From positions 109,529-173,528 of the forward strand of contig NZ_MAJS01000035.1 of assembly GCF_001690985.1 (NCBI RefSeq): a stretch of 64,000 bases of DNA, read 5' to 3'. This DNA is from Aliivibrio sp. 1S175. GTDB taxonomy: Bacteria; Pseudomonadota; Gammaproteobacteria; Enterobacterales; Vibrionaceae. How positions within the stretch are numbered: the first letter of the stretch is position 1; each line of letters begins with the position of its first letter. A program made the translations under genes and the position numbers. This document shows, in pieces, positions 54,222 to 62,044 of this stretch. Under the pieces are notes generated by a model. It ran no database searches. It had not been told where the DNA came from and saw nothing but the letters and a program-made list of their open reading frames with translations.

Positions 54222-55181
54222 ATGTATAAAAAATACAATCAACAATTAAACCTGAATTATCTGCGTATATTCAATGCTATTTATATGACAAAAAGCACCA
54301 AAAAAGCGGCTAAAACCCTCGAAATATCACAATCAGCAGTAAGCCAAACGTTAACTAAAATGAGAGATTTTACAGGGGATAGATTATTTTATTCCGTCGG
54401 CTCAGAACTACAAGCCACCGCTCGTGCTGATAAAATTGGACATGGACTGAATGATCACATTTCGCTACTGGACAGAAGCCTTGTCGATCATTCTTTTTTT
54501 GAACCAGAAGCTTTTGATGGTGAACTTACTGTCGCGGTCTCAAGTCTGTTTTTAGAAGCATTAGCGACCGAATTAGCCAGCAGCGTAATTTTTGATTCAT
54601 TTCCTAACGCCAAACTTAACATTACAACATGGACAGATAAAACCATTGAAGAGCTACAGAATGGCACTGTGCACGTTGGCTTAAATTTTGACCCTATTGA
54701 TGTACCTAAATCTATTCGTGCAATCCCATTAACCACCACTTACCCAGTACTTATCGCTCGTAATGAACATCCGTGGCTGAAAAACGGGATGGCTAAAGAT
54801 AAGATCCGTGATTATACCATTGGAGGAATGTTACTCCCGGGACTGAATGAACATCTTGCGATTTTAGAAAAACACAACACAGATTCTTTTGATTTTAAAT
54901 ATCGCTCAGCAAGTATGTCGGTCTTAACTTGCCTTGCTGAAAGCTCAGATATGATAGCAATAACAGAGGCTTTATCTGCATCAATGTGTAACGATAAAAT
55001 AACGACAATACGCGCAGACTGGCTTGAAGATTTAATGCCAACCCGAATTCAACATGCCATCTATTATTTAGAACGAAATCATCAACTTCCGTTATATCAC
55101 CATATTTGTGAGGTTGTAAAAAAAGTCATTACCGAGAAACTGTCTGGCATTGCCCTAACATCCCTTTCCTCAAAACAATAA
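54222..55181 (+). CDS. LysR-family transcriptional regulator
   Basis: 319 residues. The N-terminal HTH (about 12-70: LNYLRIFNAIYMTKSTKKAAKTLEISQSAVSQTLTKMRDFTGDRLFY) resembles the NodD/LeuO-like LysR group with a short tail before the helix-turn-helix; the effector domain fills about 95-305. GAGGAG precedes the ATG. It is divergent from the outer-membrane protein at 53293, its most probable target. The effector is unknown. Confidence 0.87.
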   Translation: MYKKYNQQLNLNYLRIFNAIYMTKSTKKAAKTLEISQSAVSQTLTKMRDFTGDRLFYSVGSELQATARADKIGHGLNDHISLLDRSLVDHSFFEPEAFDGELTVAVSSLFLEALATELASSVIFDSFPNAKLNITTWTDKTIEELQNGTVHVGLNFDPIDVPKSIRAIPLTTTYPVLIARNEHPWLKNGMAKDKIRDYTIGGMLLPGLNEHLAILEKHNTDSFDFKYRSASMSVLTCLAESSDMIAITEALSASMCNDKITTIRADWLEDLMPTRIQHAIYYLERNHQLPLYHHICEVVKKVITEKLSGIALTSLSSKQ

Positions 55182-55275
55182 TGAAAATCAGGTAACTAAT
55201 AATTAATTTTCCTGGTGGTGCTCTTATTTATTAATCAAACATAAATTTGATAAAAACTCACCGTAATTGTTAACG

Positions 55276-56178
55276 CTACACGCCGCTCAAAAAAGCTCGA
55301 ATTAGCTGCAAATGAGGCTCAACCAAATCTTGATGGTTACTTCGATATCCTCCACCAATCACGCTGGCAATAGGAATGCCTTTTTGTTTGGTAAACGAGC
55401 TCATCCAAAGATCTCGTTGATATAAGCCTTCAGTTGATACATCCAAATAACCTAGCTCATCATCAATGTGAATATCTACCCCTGCATCATAAATAATCAG
55501 ATCAGGTTGATGATGATTCACCGCTAATTCAACCACTTGCTTAAACGCCTCTAAGAACTCACTGTCTTGTGTCCCTATTGATAACGGCACATCGTAATCA
55601 GAGATGGGTTTACGAGCAGGAAAGTTTTTATCACAATGAAAAGAGAGTGTAATAATGTCGTCGCGATCCGCACACAGCGTTGCAGTTCCATCACCGTGAT
55701 GCACATCACTATCAATAATTAATACTTTATCAATGTTGTCTTGCTGTAATGCATGATTCGCCGCTATCACTAAATCATTCACCAAGCAAAATCCGCTACC
55801 AAAATCGTAATGCGCATGATGGTATCCACCACTTAGATGAATGGCTGCACCATGCTCTAATGCTTTATCTACAGTTAAACAAGTTCCAGAAGTAGAGGTT
55901 AAGGTTCTTTGAATTAACGACTCGCTCCACGGAAATCCAATACGTCGCATTTTACCTGCCGGGAGCGTTCCAGAAACTAAAGCATCAACATAGTTTTCAT
56001 CATGTACTTGTTTAATGACATCGACCGCAAGCGCAATTGGCTCAAAATAACAGAGAGGAGCATTTGAATAATGGGATTGAATCGCTTGATATAAACGTTG
56101 GTATTTTTGAATAGGATATCGATGATCTTTAGGAAGATCTAATTGCGAGTAAATTGGATGATAAATTAACGGCAACAT
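55276..56178 (-). CDS. Histone deacetylase-family amidohydrolase
   Basis: 300 residues from the ATG at 56176-56178 (MLPLIYHPIYSQLDLPKDHRYPIQKY). Arginase/deacetylase fold with the zinc site: GGYHHAHYDFGSGFCLVNDL (His-His catalytic pair), VLIIDSDVHHGDGTATLC (Asp and His ligands) and IYDAGVDIHIDDELG (second Asp). Bacterial members deacetylate acetylpolyamines, small amides or acetylated proteins such as Acs. A longer reading frame to 56238 would run through the brnQ terminator and is rejected. Single gene after brnQ. Confidence 0.88.
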   Translation of the reverse strand: MLPLIYHPIYSQLDLPKDHRYPIQKYQRLYQAIQSHYSNAPLCYFEPIALAVDVIKQVHDENYVDALVSGTLPAGKMRRIGFPWSESLIQRTLTSTSGTCLTVDKALEHGAAIHLSGGYHHAHYDFGSGFCLVNDLVIAANHALQQDNIDKVLIIDSDVHHGDGTATLCADRDDIITLSFHCDKNFPARKPISDYDVPLSIGTQDSEFLEAFKQVVELAVNHHQPDLIIYDAGVDIHIDDELGYLDVSTEGLYQRDLWMSSFTKQKGIPIASVIGGGYRSNHQDLVEPHLQLIRAFLSGV

Positions 56179-56205
56179 GATCAAATAGCCCCATTCAGAA
56201 ACAAA

Positions 56206-56234
56206 AAAAGAGCAGCTATTATGGCTGCTCTTTT
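56206..56234 (-). terminator. Terminator of brnQ
   Basis: AAAAGAGCAGC / GCTGCTCTTTT, 11-bp stem, 7-nt loop, ending in seven Ts on the minus strand. It separates brnQ from the deacetylase-family gene. Confidence 0.88.
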
Positions 56235-56271
56235 CCAATAAACAAGGGGGAAGTCGCCTTATAAGTCTAAC

Positions 56272-57588
56272 TTAATTACTTACGGCAGCATTCGTTGCTT
56301 GAACTTTACTGAACACTTTATTCGTTAAAATAGTAATAAGTACAGGCAGAAACCAAGAAGTATGAGAAGAGAATAACGGTAACCATTGCTCACAAAAGGC
56401 AGTCATACCTTCCGGTAAGGTACCTAAAATATGCAATGCATCAATAGTTCCGAACAATGCTGCAATACATACAATAGTTGTATGGCTCATCGAAATCATC
56501 GATTTCTCTGACTCTGTTTTTTCTGGCAGTAAAATCATCGCAATGATCAACGCAATAGCTATTGGACATAAAATAAGAATTGCGGGTAAACTCACTTCGA
56601 TAATCGTTTCTAACCCTACGTTTGAAATGATAGCCGTAAGCACCATAATTACCGTTGCACTTACTTTAAATGTGACACCGTAAGTATTTTTATAATACTC
56701 AGAGTTTGCATTAGTTAAGCCAATTGTTGTCGTTAAACACGCCATTAACGTAATGGCAGCTAATAGTAATTGACCTAATACACCAAACTCTCCTGCCGCA
56801 TAACTGGTTAGTATCTCACCACCGTTAGTTGCACTCGGTGCAATGCCAGATGATGTCGACCCTAAATAGCCCATCGCTAAATAACATAATGACATTAATA
56901 CCGAATAAATAACCGCGATGCGTAATGTGTAGTAAGAAATGGCTTTTTTACTCTCAACACCTTTACTGCGAATGGTTTGGATAATTACCCACCCAAATGC
57001 TACTGCGGCAATCGCATCCAGTGTCATATAACCTTGGATTAAACCATTAACCGCTGGGGCTTGTTCATAAATCTCAATGGCCTGGCTTGGAGAACCCAAT
57101 GGATTTAGCAACGCAGCAACAACCAATATCGTAAGCATCGCAATAAGTGCAGGTGTCATTACTTTACCGATGTAATCGACTAATTTACCTGGTTTTAATG
57201 CTAACCATAAGGTTAATGCACAAAACAAAGCAGAAAACACCATTAATCCATTACCCGAATAAAATGGCTTAATACCCATTTCATAAGCAACAGTTACTGC
57301 TCGCGGTAATACAAATGCAGGGCCTAACGTGGTAAGAACCAAGAACCAAAATGAGCGATCCATCCACTTAGGTAATAATGATGTCAGCTTATCCGCAGAA
57401 GATAAACGGCCTAATACGACCAAAGTGATAGCAGGAAGTCCGACAGCAGTCAGTAAGAAACCGCCAATAGCAATAAGCCAATTGTCGCCAGCTTGTTGTG
57501 CCATTAATGGAGGATAGATTAAGTTACCTGCACCGAGAAAGAGTGCAAATGTCATAAAGCCGATAGCGGCGAGATCTCTTCTGTTCAA
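56272..57588 (-). CDS. brnQ: Branched-chain amino acid transporter BrnQ
   Basis: 438 residues, about twelve helices, LIVCS family sodium- or proton-coupled carrier of Leu, Val and Ile. DLAAIGFMTFALFLGAGNLIYPPLMAQQAG at the start is the BrnQ hallmark, and TLGPAFVLPRAVTVAYEMG and GYMTLDAIAAVAFGWVII follow the family. The start is a TTG (57586-57588) with AAAGG upstream; the nearby ATG is out of frame. Expression is predicted to be controlled by the leader-peptide attenuator immediately upstream. Confidence 0.93.
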   Translation of the reverse strand: MNRRDLAAIGFMTFALFLGAGNLIYPPLMAQQAGDNWLIAIGGFLLTAVGLPAITLVVLGRLSSADKLTSLLPKWMDRSFWFLVLTTLGPAFVLPRAVTVAYEMGIKPFYSGNGLMVFSALFCALTLWLALKPGKLVDYIGKVMTPALIAMLTILVVAALLNPLGSPSQAIEIYEQAPAVNGLIQGYMTLDAIAAVAFGWVIIQTIRSKGVESKKAISYYTLRIAVIYSVLMSLCYLAMGYLGSTSSGIAPSATNGGEILTSYAAGEFGVLGQLLLAAITLMACLTTTIGLTNANSEYYKNTYGVTFKVSATVIMVLTAIISNVGLETIIEVSLPAILILCPIAIALIIAMILLPEKTESEKSMISMSHTTIVCIAALFGTIDALHILGTLPEGMTAFCEQWLPLFSSHTSWFLPVLITILTNKVFSKVQATNAAVSN

Positions 57589-57649
57589 ACGACATACCTT
57601 TATAAAATGAAACGTGGTGTCAATTTGGCTAGAAGATTATAAAGAAAGG

Positions 57650-57691
57650 TTCTTATCCGCCAGCCTAACTGACGAATAAAAAATCGTCAGT
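57650..57691 (-). promoter_or_regulatory. Transcription attenuator of brnQ
   Basis: Two mutually exclusive RNA hairpins on the minus strand just after the leader stop codon. Antiterminator: ACUGACGA (57691-57684) with UCGUCAGU (57675-57668). Terminator: UUUUUAUUCGUCAG (57682-57669) with CUGGCGGAUAAGAA (57663-57650), 14 bp with G-U pairs, then CCUUUCUUU. The UCGUCAG arm is shared. A third pairing, GUUGUCA in the Val codons (57707-57701) with UGACGAU (from 57689), fits the 1:2 pause hairpin. A ribosome at the stop codon would mask segment 2 and permit termination. Confidence 0.75.
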
Positions 57692-57692
57692 A

Positions 57693-57788
57693 TCAGTAAA
57701 TGACAACGACGACAGAGACGAGTGCATAAGCATTATGCTTAGCAGCAGTGAGTAAACCTGCTTGATGTTGCTTGATGTCTGTAGACAT
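57693..57788 (-). CDS. brnQ leader peptide
   Basis: A 31-codon frame with ATG at 57786-57788 and TGA at 57693-57695. The peptide is MSTDIKQHQAGLLTAAKHNA followed by YALVSVVVVIY, so Leu, four consecutive Val and Ile are clustered right before the stop, as in ilv and leu leader peptides. It ends just before the attenuator hairpins of brnQ. The ribosome site is weak. Stalling for lack of charged Val/Leu/Ile tRNA would favour brnQ transcription. Confidence 0.78.
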   Translation of the reverse strand: MSTDIKQHQAGLLTAAKHNAYALVSVVVVIY

Positions 57789-57950
57789 AACTTACACACT
57801 CTATAAAAAATAATTGTCCTTAAACTAAAGGAAAGCCAACAGATTGTAAAGACTAATTATCTAATGAATATCTATTATTCTATTTATGTACAAAATAACA
57901 GATAATGTATTATTGATAAACATGTCATATATAATTGATTAATAAAGATA

Positions 57951-57984
57951 TTCAAACACCCGAAAAAATACACGGGTGTTTGAA
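57951..57984 (-). terminator. Terminator after ridA
   Basis: TTCAAACACCCG / CGGGTGTTTGAA, a 12-bp stem with a 10-nt loop, 16 nt past the ridA stop. It separates ridA from the brnQ leader region. Confidence 0.85.
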
Positions 57985-57999
57985 TAATACTAAATAAAC

Positions 58000-58347
58000 T
58001 TATTTAACTGCTGCCACAAACGCAATTTCAACTAAATAATCAGGATCAGCTAACTCAACCTTTAAACATGCACGGCTTGGCGCACAACCTTCAGGCAACC
58101 ATTTTATCCACGCGTCATTAAATATGGCTAAATTAGAAAAATCAGTCACATAAATAGTCACTGATACCAATCGTGATTTATCACTGTTTACGCTTGCTAA
58201 CATCTCTTCAGCTTGTGCAAAAACTTGCTCAGTTTGACCTCGCATATCTGCACTTTCGTCACAAGCAACTTCAACAAAATGCGCCATCTTGTTAAAGACA
58301 GTAACATCAGACCATTTTTCGCTTGGATTAATACGTTGAATATCCAT
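58000..58347 (-). CDS. RidA-family protein
   Basis: 115 residues, YjgF/YER057c/UK114 family, trimeric beta-alpha fold. APSRACLKVELADPDYLVEIAFVAA holds the conserved Arg that binds the imine/enamine carboxylate and the Glu that follows. RidA proteins hydrolyse reactive 2-aminoacrylate and related enamines. The sequence differs from canonical RidA (closer to the YoaB/Rid2-like groups), so the preferred substrate may differ. Single gene. Confidence 0.85.
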   Translation of the reverse strand: MDIQRINPSEKWSDVTVFNKMAHFVEVACDESADMRGQTEQVFAQAEEMLASVNSDKSRLVSVTIYVTDFSNLAIFNDAWIKWLPEGCAPSRACLKVELADPDYLVEIAFVAAVK

Positions 58348-58864
58348 TTTTCACTTTTTAAAATAGTAAGGTAAATAGACGCAAATTTTACCAGAAGATT
58401 CTAAATATTCATCGAATATATTCAACAATCTACAAATGTCATATCAAATCACCAAAATTATTCATTACTTACCATAACTGATGCTTCCTAAATGGACTTA
58501 TCGATTATCAAATTGATTCTTATTTTGAAAAAATGGAGATTATTTATTTAAAACCTATAAAAAAAAACAGAAATTGACGAACAACAGAATAAAAAAACAT
58601 TTATATAACAATAACTAAGAACCTTACAAATAAAAAAACCAACAACATAACTAAATCTGGTACAGCCATTGCTTGTTATAAATACGTGAATAAAAAGGTA
58701 TTTAAATGCACTAACTGACCTTGCTTGTATATTGGTAATTTCCATACTGTATCCCAATTCGCATTTAAGAAAACCGAGTTGTCTTTATTTACTACGTAAT
58801 TTCAAGTTCATGTATCTATTCATTGTGCTAGGACATCCCTATTAAATAGAAGTAGAGGCTTATT
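58348..58864. other. 517-bp intergenic region before the LruC gene
   Basis: Very AT-rich DNA. A 69-codon frame on the minus strand (58548-58757) is rich in Phe, Cys and Ser with no ribosome site and is not convincing. It probably contains a long, regulated promoter for the LruC operon, but I can name no site in it. Confidence 0.4.
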
Positions 58865-60976
58865 ATGAAATATAAACAACTTTTTTCCTTTATTGCACTC
58901 ACTGCTGCGACTATCCCTGTTTGTGCAACTTCTGTAGATTTGGATTTTTCAAATCATGTAGAGGCTACTAATTTAAATAATAGCTTTGGTCCTTCTTATG
59001 ATGGGCCTGTAATGCATTTTCTTAATGTCGGTATTCACAATGGAAAAACCATTGACGCTAAAGTAAGCAGTGAAATATTCGGAGATGCGACTTTCTTATA
59101 CCACACTCCAAATTATAAAAATGGGGTTAGCCAACCCGAAGGCGATATCGGTTTTCTATATCAAACTAACTCAGCAGGGCCTGCGGGTCTTGTTTATACG
59201 TTTGAATTTTACGACGGCACCGGTGGGCTATCTGGTACGTTCTCAGTACCTTACTCAGTTCCTGAATTTGATATGATTGGTTATGATATTGATGGCGAGC
59301 CAGTCCAATCAGAGCAAGTCAGAGTCTTCAAGAATGAAGGGTTTTACAGTTATCAGACCGGCTCAGCTGAAGCGAGCTTAACCGTAGAAGAAAGTCCTGA
59401 TGGACAATCCGTATTGTTCAGTGGTCCGGGAACCAATTACAGCGAAACCGACACCTCTGGGGCCGTAAAATTTACCTTCAAAAACACATCTATTGTTACG
59501 CTTCAATTTGAAACAGTTACCAGCAGCAGCAGCTCTTTTCCAAACCGAATTTTCTCTGCTTTTGACGGTAACTGGGACTTAAATGGTTTTACTTCCCCGG
59601 TTCAAAGTTCTGACGAATCAGATTTCGGTGACGCTCCTAATAGCTACAGTACATTGCAAGCAAGTAACGGGGCTGAACATGCAATCTCATCAACCCTATA
59701 TCTAGGGGCAAGTATCGATGCAGATACCGACGGCCAACCAAGTATCGCTTCAAACGGAGATGACTTAGATATTGGCGGTAACGATGACGATGGTATTACG
59801 GTATTAACAAACTTAGAAGTAGGTTTAGATTCTTTAATTAGAGTTAACGTTGTTGGGAATGGTTATTTACAAGGTTGGGCCGATTGGGACATGAATGGTA
59901 CTTTTGATGACGGTGAACAGATCATCACAAACTATTCGGTCACTAACGGCCAACAAATCATACCTATACGAGTTGGTGATAATGCGGTTATTGGATCAGT
60001 CCAAACTCGATTCCGTTTATCTAGCAGTCCAGACATCCCAAGCGGTGGATATGTTGGTGACGGTGAAGTCGAAGACTACGTGTTTACTGTAACTGAATCA
60101 GGAACGACGGTGCAACACTCTGGATACTATACCGCGGCTTTCGAAGATAATTGGCCAGAAACAGGGGATTTCGATCTTAATGACGTAGTCACCTACTACC
60201 GTACAACGATTATAAGTAAAGACGACAAAGTAATTCGATTTGACCTTACCGGTAGTATTACCGCATATGGCGCATCTTATGGTAACGGTTTAGCTTGGAA
60301 ATTGAGTGGATTTGAAGAATCAGATATTAATCTTCCATTATCTCGAGTAGAAAAAAATGGTTCAACTCGCCCAAATATCTCACCATTCACAGGTGAAGAT
60401 AAATCCGTACTTTCTCCAGGTGGTGATCTGATTGTTATCGCATCTTTAAACTTGCTTAACGACATACCAATCAACGCAGAGTGTCAGTTCCACCGAACTA
60501 ATCCGAATTGCAGTGCATCGTTAGAATCAGAACAAATGACATTTAGTATCTCTCTTCCCTTCAATGAAGGAGATGAACCAAGTGTGAGTTCATTATTACC
60601 TTTAAACGGCTTTGACCCATTCATTTTTGCTCCGGGACACGGCTCATACCATGGGGATAGTTTCTCTGTCGCTCCAGGTAATGAATTAGAAATACATACG
60701 GCAGGGTTCCCACCGACAAGTAGAGGCTCGTTAGTTGATGACTTCTATGGAATAGCTCAAGATGATTCAGACCCTACAAATAATAAATATTACCGTACTA
60801 CTGAAAATATTCCATGGGGAATATTAATTTCATCACCTTGGAATCATCCATCAGAGTATATTGATATTAGCCATGCCTATCCCGATTTCGCAGCATGGGT
60901 TACATCAGGAGGAACATCTAACCCAACGTGGTACCTTAATCCAGAAGCCAGCAAAACTTGGTCAACAGAAGACTAA
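58865..60976 (+). CDS. Secreted GEVED/LruC-domain protein
   Basis: 703 residues. Signal peptide 1 to about 20 (TAATIPVCATS). N-terminal beta-sandwich to about 250. The GEVED region (about 255-420) starts SDFGDAPNSYSTL, passes DDDGIT and GWADWDMNGTFDDGEQI, and ends GEVEDYVFTV. A C-terminal LruC domain (about 425-700) includes WPETGDFDLNDVVTYYR, acidic repeats typical of calcium-binding surface proteins. Known members are large extracellular or cell-surface proteins of unclear role, often adhesion- or matrix-related. It is 12 nt before a lipoprotein gene, which suggests a secreted pair. Confidence 0.88.
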   Translation: MKYKQLFSFIALTAATIPVCATSVDLDFSNHVEATNLNNSFGPSYDGPVMHFLNVGIHNGKTIDAKVSSEIFGDATFLYHTPNYKNGVSQPEGDIGFLYQTNSAGPAGLVYTFEFYDGTGGLSGTFSVPYSVPEFDMIGYDIDGEPVQSEQVRVFKNEGFYSYQTGSAEASLTVEESPDGQSVLFSGPGTNYSETDTSGAVKFTFKNTSIVTLQFETVTSSSSSFPNRIFSAFDGNWDLNGFTSPVQSSDESDFGDAPNSYSTLQASNGAEHAISSTLYLGASIDADTDGQPSIASNGDDLDIGGNDDDGITVLTNLEVGLDSLIRVNVVGNGYLQGWADWDMNGTFDDGEQIITNYSVTNGQQIIPIRVGDNAVIGSVQTRFRLSSSPDIPSGGYVGDGEVEDYVFTVTESGTTVQHSGYYTAAFEDNWPETGDFDLNDVVTYYRTTIISKDDKVIRFDLTGSITAYGASYGNGLAWKLSGFEESDINLPLSRVEKNGSTRPNISPFTGEDKSVLSPGGDLIVIASLNLLNDIPINAECQFHRTNPNCSASLESEQMTFSISLPFNEGDEPSVSSLLPLNGFDPFIFAPGHGSYHGDSFSVAPGNELEIHTAGFPPTSRGSLVDDFYGIAQDDSDPTNNKYYRTTENIPWGILISSPWNHPSEYIDISHAYPDFAAWVTSGGTSNPTWYLNPEASKTWSTED

Positions 60977-60988
60977 TCAGGAGTATTT

Positions 60989-61438
60989 ATGAAAAAGATT
61001 AATTTATTACTAAGCATTGCAGGCATATCTCTTCTTTCGGCTTGTGGTGGCAGCGATAGCGGCGGCAGTAGCAACAATGATAGTTCAGTACCAAGCTCGG
61101 TTTCAGTCGCTAATGGGATCCGTACAAGTGAGCTATCTGCGCCTGAAGGGTTTGCATTTTCAACAGAACGAGAAGTCACCTTTAATCTCTCTGTTGCAAA
61201 CTCTCAAAGTGAACGAGGGTTTATGTCAATATATACAGAGTTCAACGAAGGTGTTGTTGATTATACCTCTCAAATAATAGTAACCCCTATGAATGACCAA
61301 ACCGTCTTTGAGAGTATTATAACGCTCCCAAATCACGTTGATAAAGTGTGGATTGAAGTTTGGTATCCTTCAGCAATAGGGAGTAAAATTAGTAGCTCGG
61401 TAGATATAGTTGATAATAATGTAAGTGCGGTTCTGTAA
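60989..61438 (+). CDS. Small lipoprotein paired with the LruC protein
   Basis: 149 residues. Lipobox SLLSAC (Cys about residue 19), then a Gly/Ser/Asn/Asp linker (GGSDSGGSSNNDSSVPSS), then a beta-rich domain (REVTFNLSVANSQSERGFMSIYTEF, VWIEVWYPSAIG) that looks immunoglobulin-like. AGGAG before the ATG. No family recognised. It may anchor or present the LruC protein; the pairing is inferred from the 12-nt spacing. Confidence 0.78.
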   Translation: MKKINLLLSIAGISLLSACGGSDSGGSSNNDSSVPSSVSVANGIRTSELSAPEGFAFSTEREVTFNLSVANSQSERGFMSIYTEFNEGVVDYTSQIIVTPMNDQTVFESIITLPNHVDKVWIEVWYPSAIGSKISSSVDIVDNNVSAVL

Positions 61439-61450
61439 AGCTAAAAATAA

Positions 61451-61479
61451 AAAAACGGCCTTAATATTTGGGCCGTTTT
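61451..61479. terminator. Terminator after the LruC operon
   Basis: AAAACGGCC / GGCCGTTTT with a 10-nt loop, flanked by A- and T-runs. It lies between convergent genes. Confidence 0.9.
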
Positions 61480-61481
61480 CC

Positions 61482-61985
61482 TTATTTATGTTCTACATTA
61501 CCGAGTCTATCTTCTACATCTTTAAATAGTTGATTAGCATTCAATAAATTAGTGAAGCAAATAAAAATCATACCTTCTTTAAGTTTAAAAACCAAGTTCG
61601 TTCCAGAACGATAATTACTTATATCTATTGCCAATACTTGATCCCATGTATATCTAGCATTATCAAAGTAGTGGTGGTTTGTTGGATCTTCAATGTGAAA
61701 GAGGATTCCATCCTCAAAAACCACAATAAAATGTTCTTTATCCAAGATCCTTTGTTCTACTTCATATTCTTTATAAGAGGTATACCCAAAGCCACCAATA
61801 ATAATCAATACAAGTAAACCTATGCATATACCCAACATATCTCCAGATGACGAAAATAAGCTAAACAATAGCAAAGCTATTATCATTAAAACTGACGAAT
61901 ATGTCTTTCTTAACACTGTATTTATTTTATATGGATATCTTTTCAAAATAGTTATTCCAGATAGATTATCTGAATACTCTATCAT
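61482..61985 (-). CDS. Membrane protein of unknown function
   Basis: 167 residues from the ATG at 61983-61985; an upstream in-frame GTG at 62039 would add 18 residues. Two adjacent hydrophobic helices (about 30-65: VLMIIALLLFSLF and GICIGLLVLIIIGGFGY) are followed by a cytoplasmic domain of about 90 residues resembling a PH-like or YcxB-like fold (HFIVVFEDGILFHIED, YTWDQVLAIDISNYRSGTNLVFKLKEGMIFI). Encoded just downstream of a serine hydrolase on the same strand. Function unknown. Confidence 0.65.
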   Translation of the reverse strand: MIEYSDNLSGITILKRYPYKINTVLRKTYSSVLMIIALLLFSLFSSSGDMLGICIGLLVLIIIGGFGYTSYKEYEVEQRILDKEHFIVVFEDGILFHIEDPTNHHYFDNARYTWDQVLAIDISNYRSGTNLVFKLKEGMIFICFTNLLNANQLFKDVEDRLGNVEHK

Positions 61986-62044
61986 TAAACTAATAACCAC
62001 ATGATAATTATGAACAAATAAAAAATTAAAGTGCGACACATTTA

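Noticed and set aside
56179-56238. 20-residue N-terminal extension of the deacetylase-family protein
   Set aside because: The extension passes through the brnQ terminator hairpin and is not part of the protein fold.
58548-58757. 69-codon minus-strand frame in the gap before the LruC gene
   Set aside because: No ribosome site, Phe/Cys/Ser-rich composition from AT-rich DNA, no operon context.
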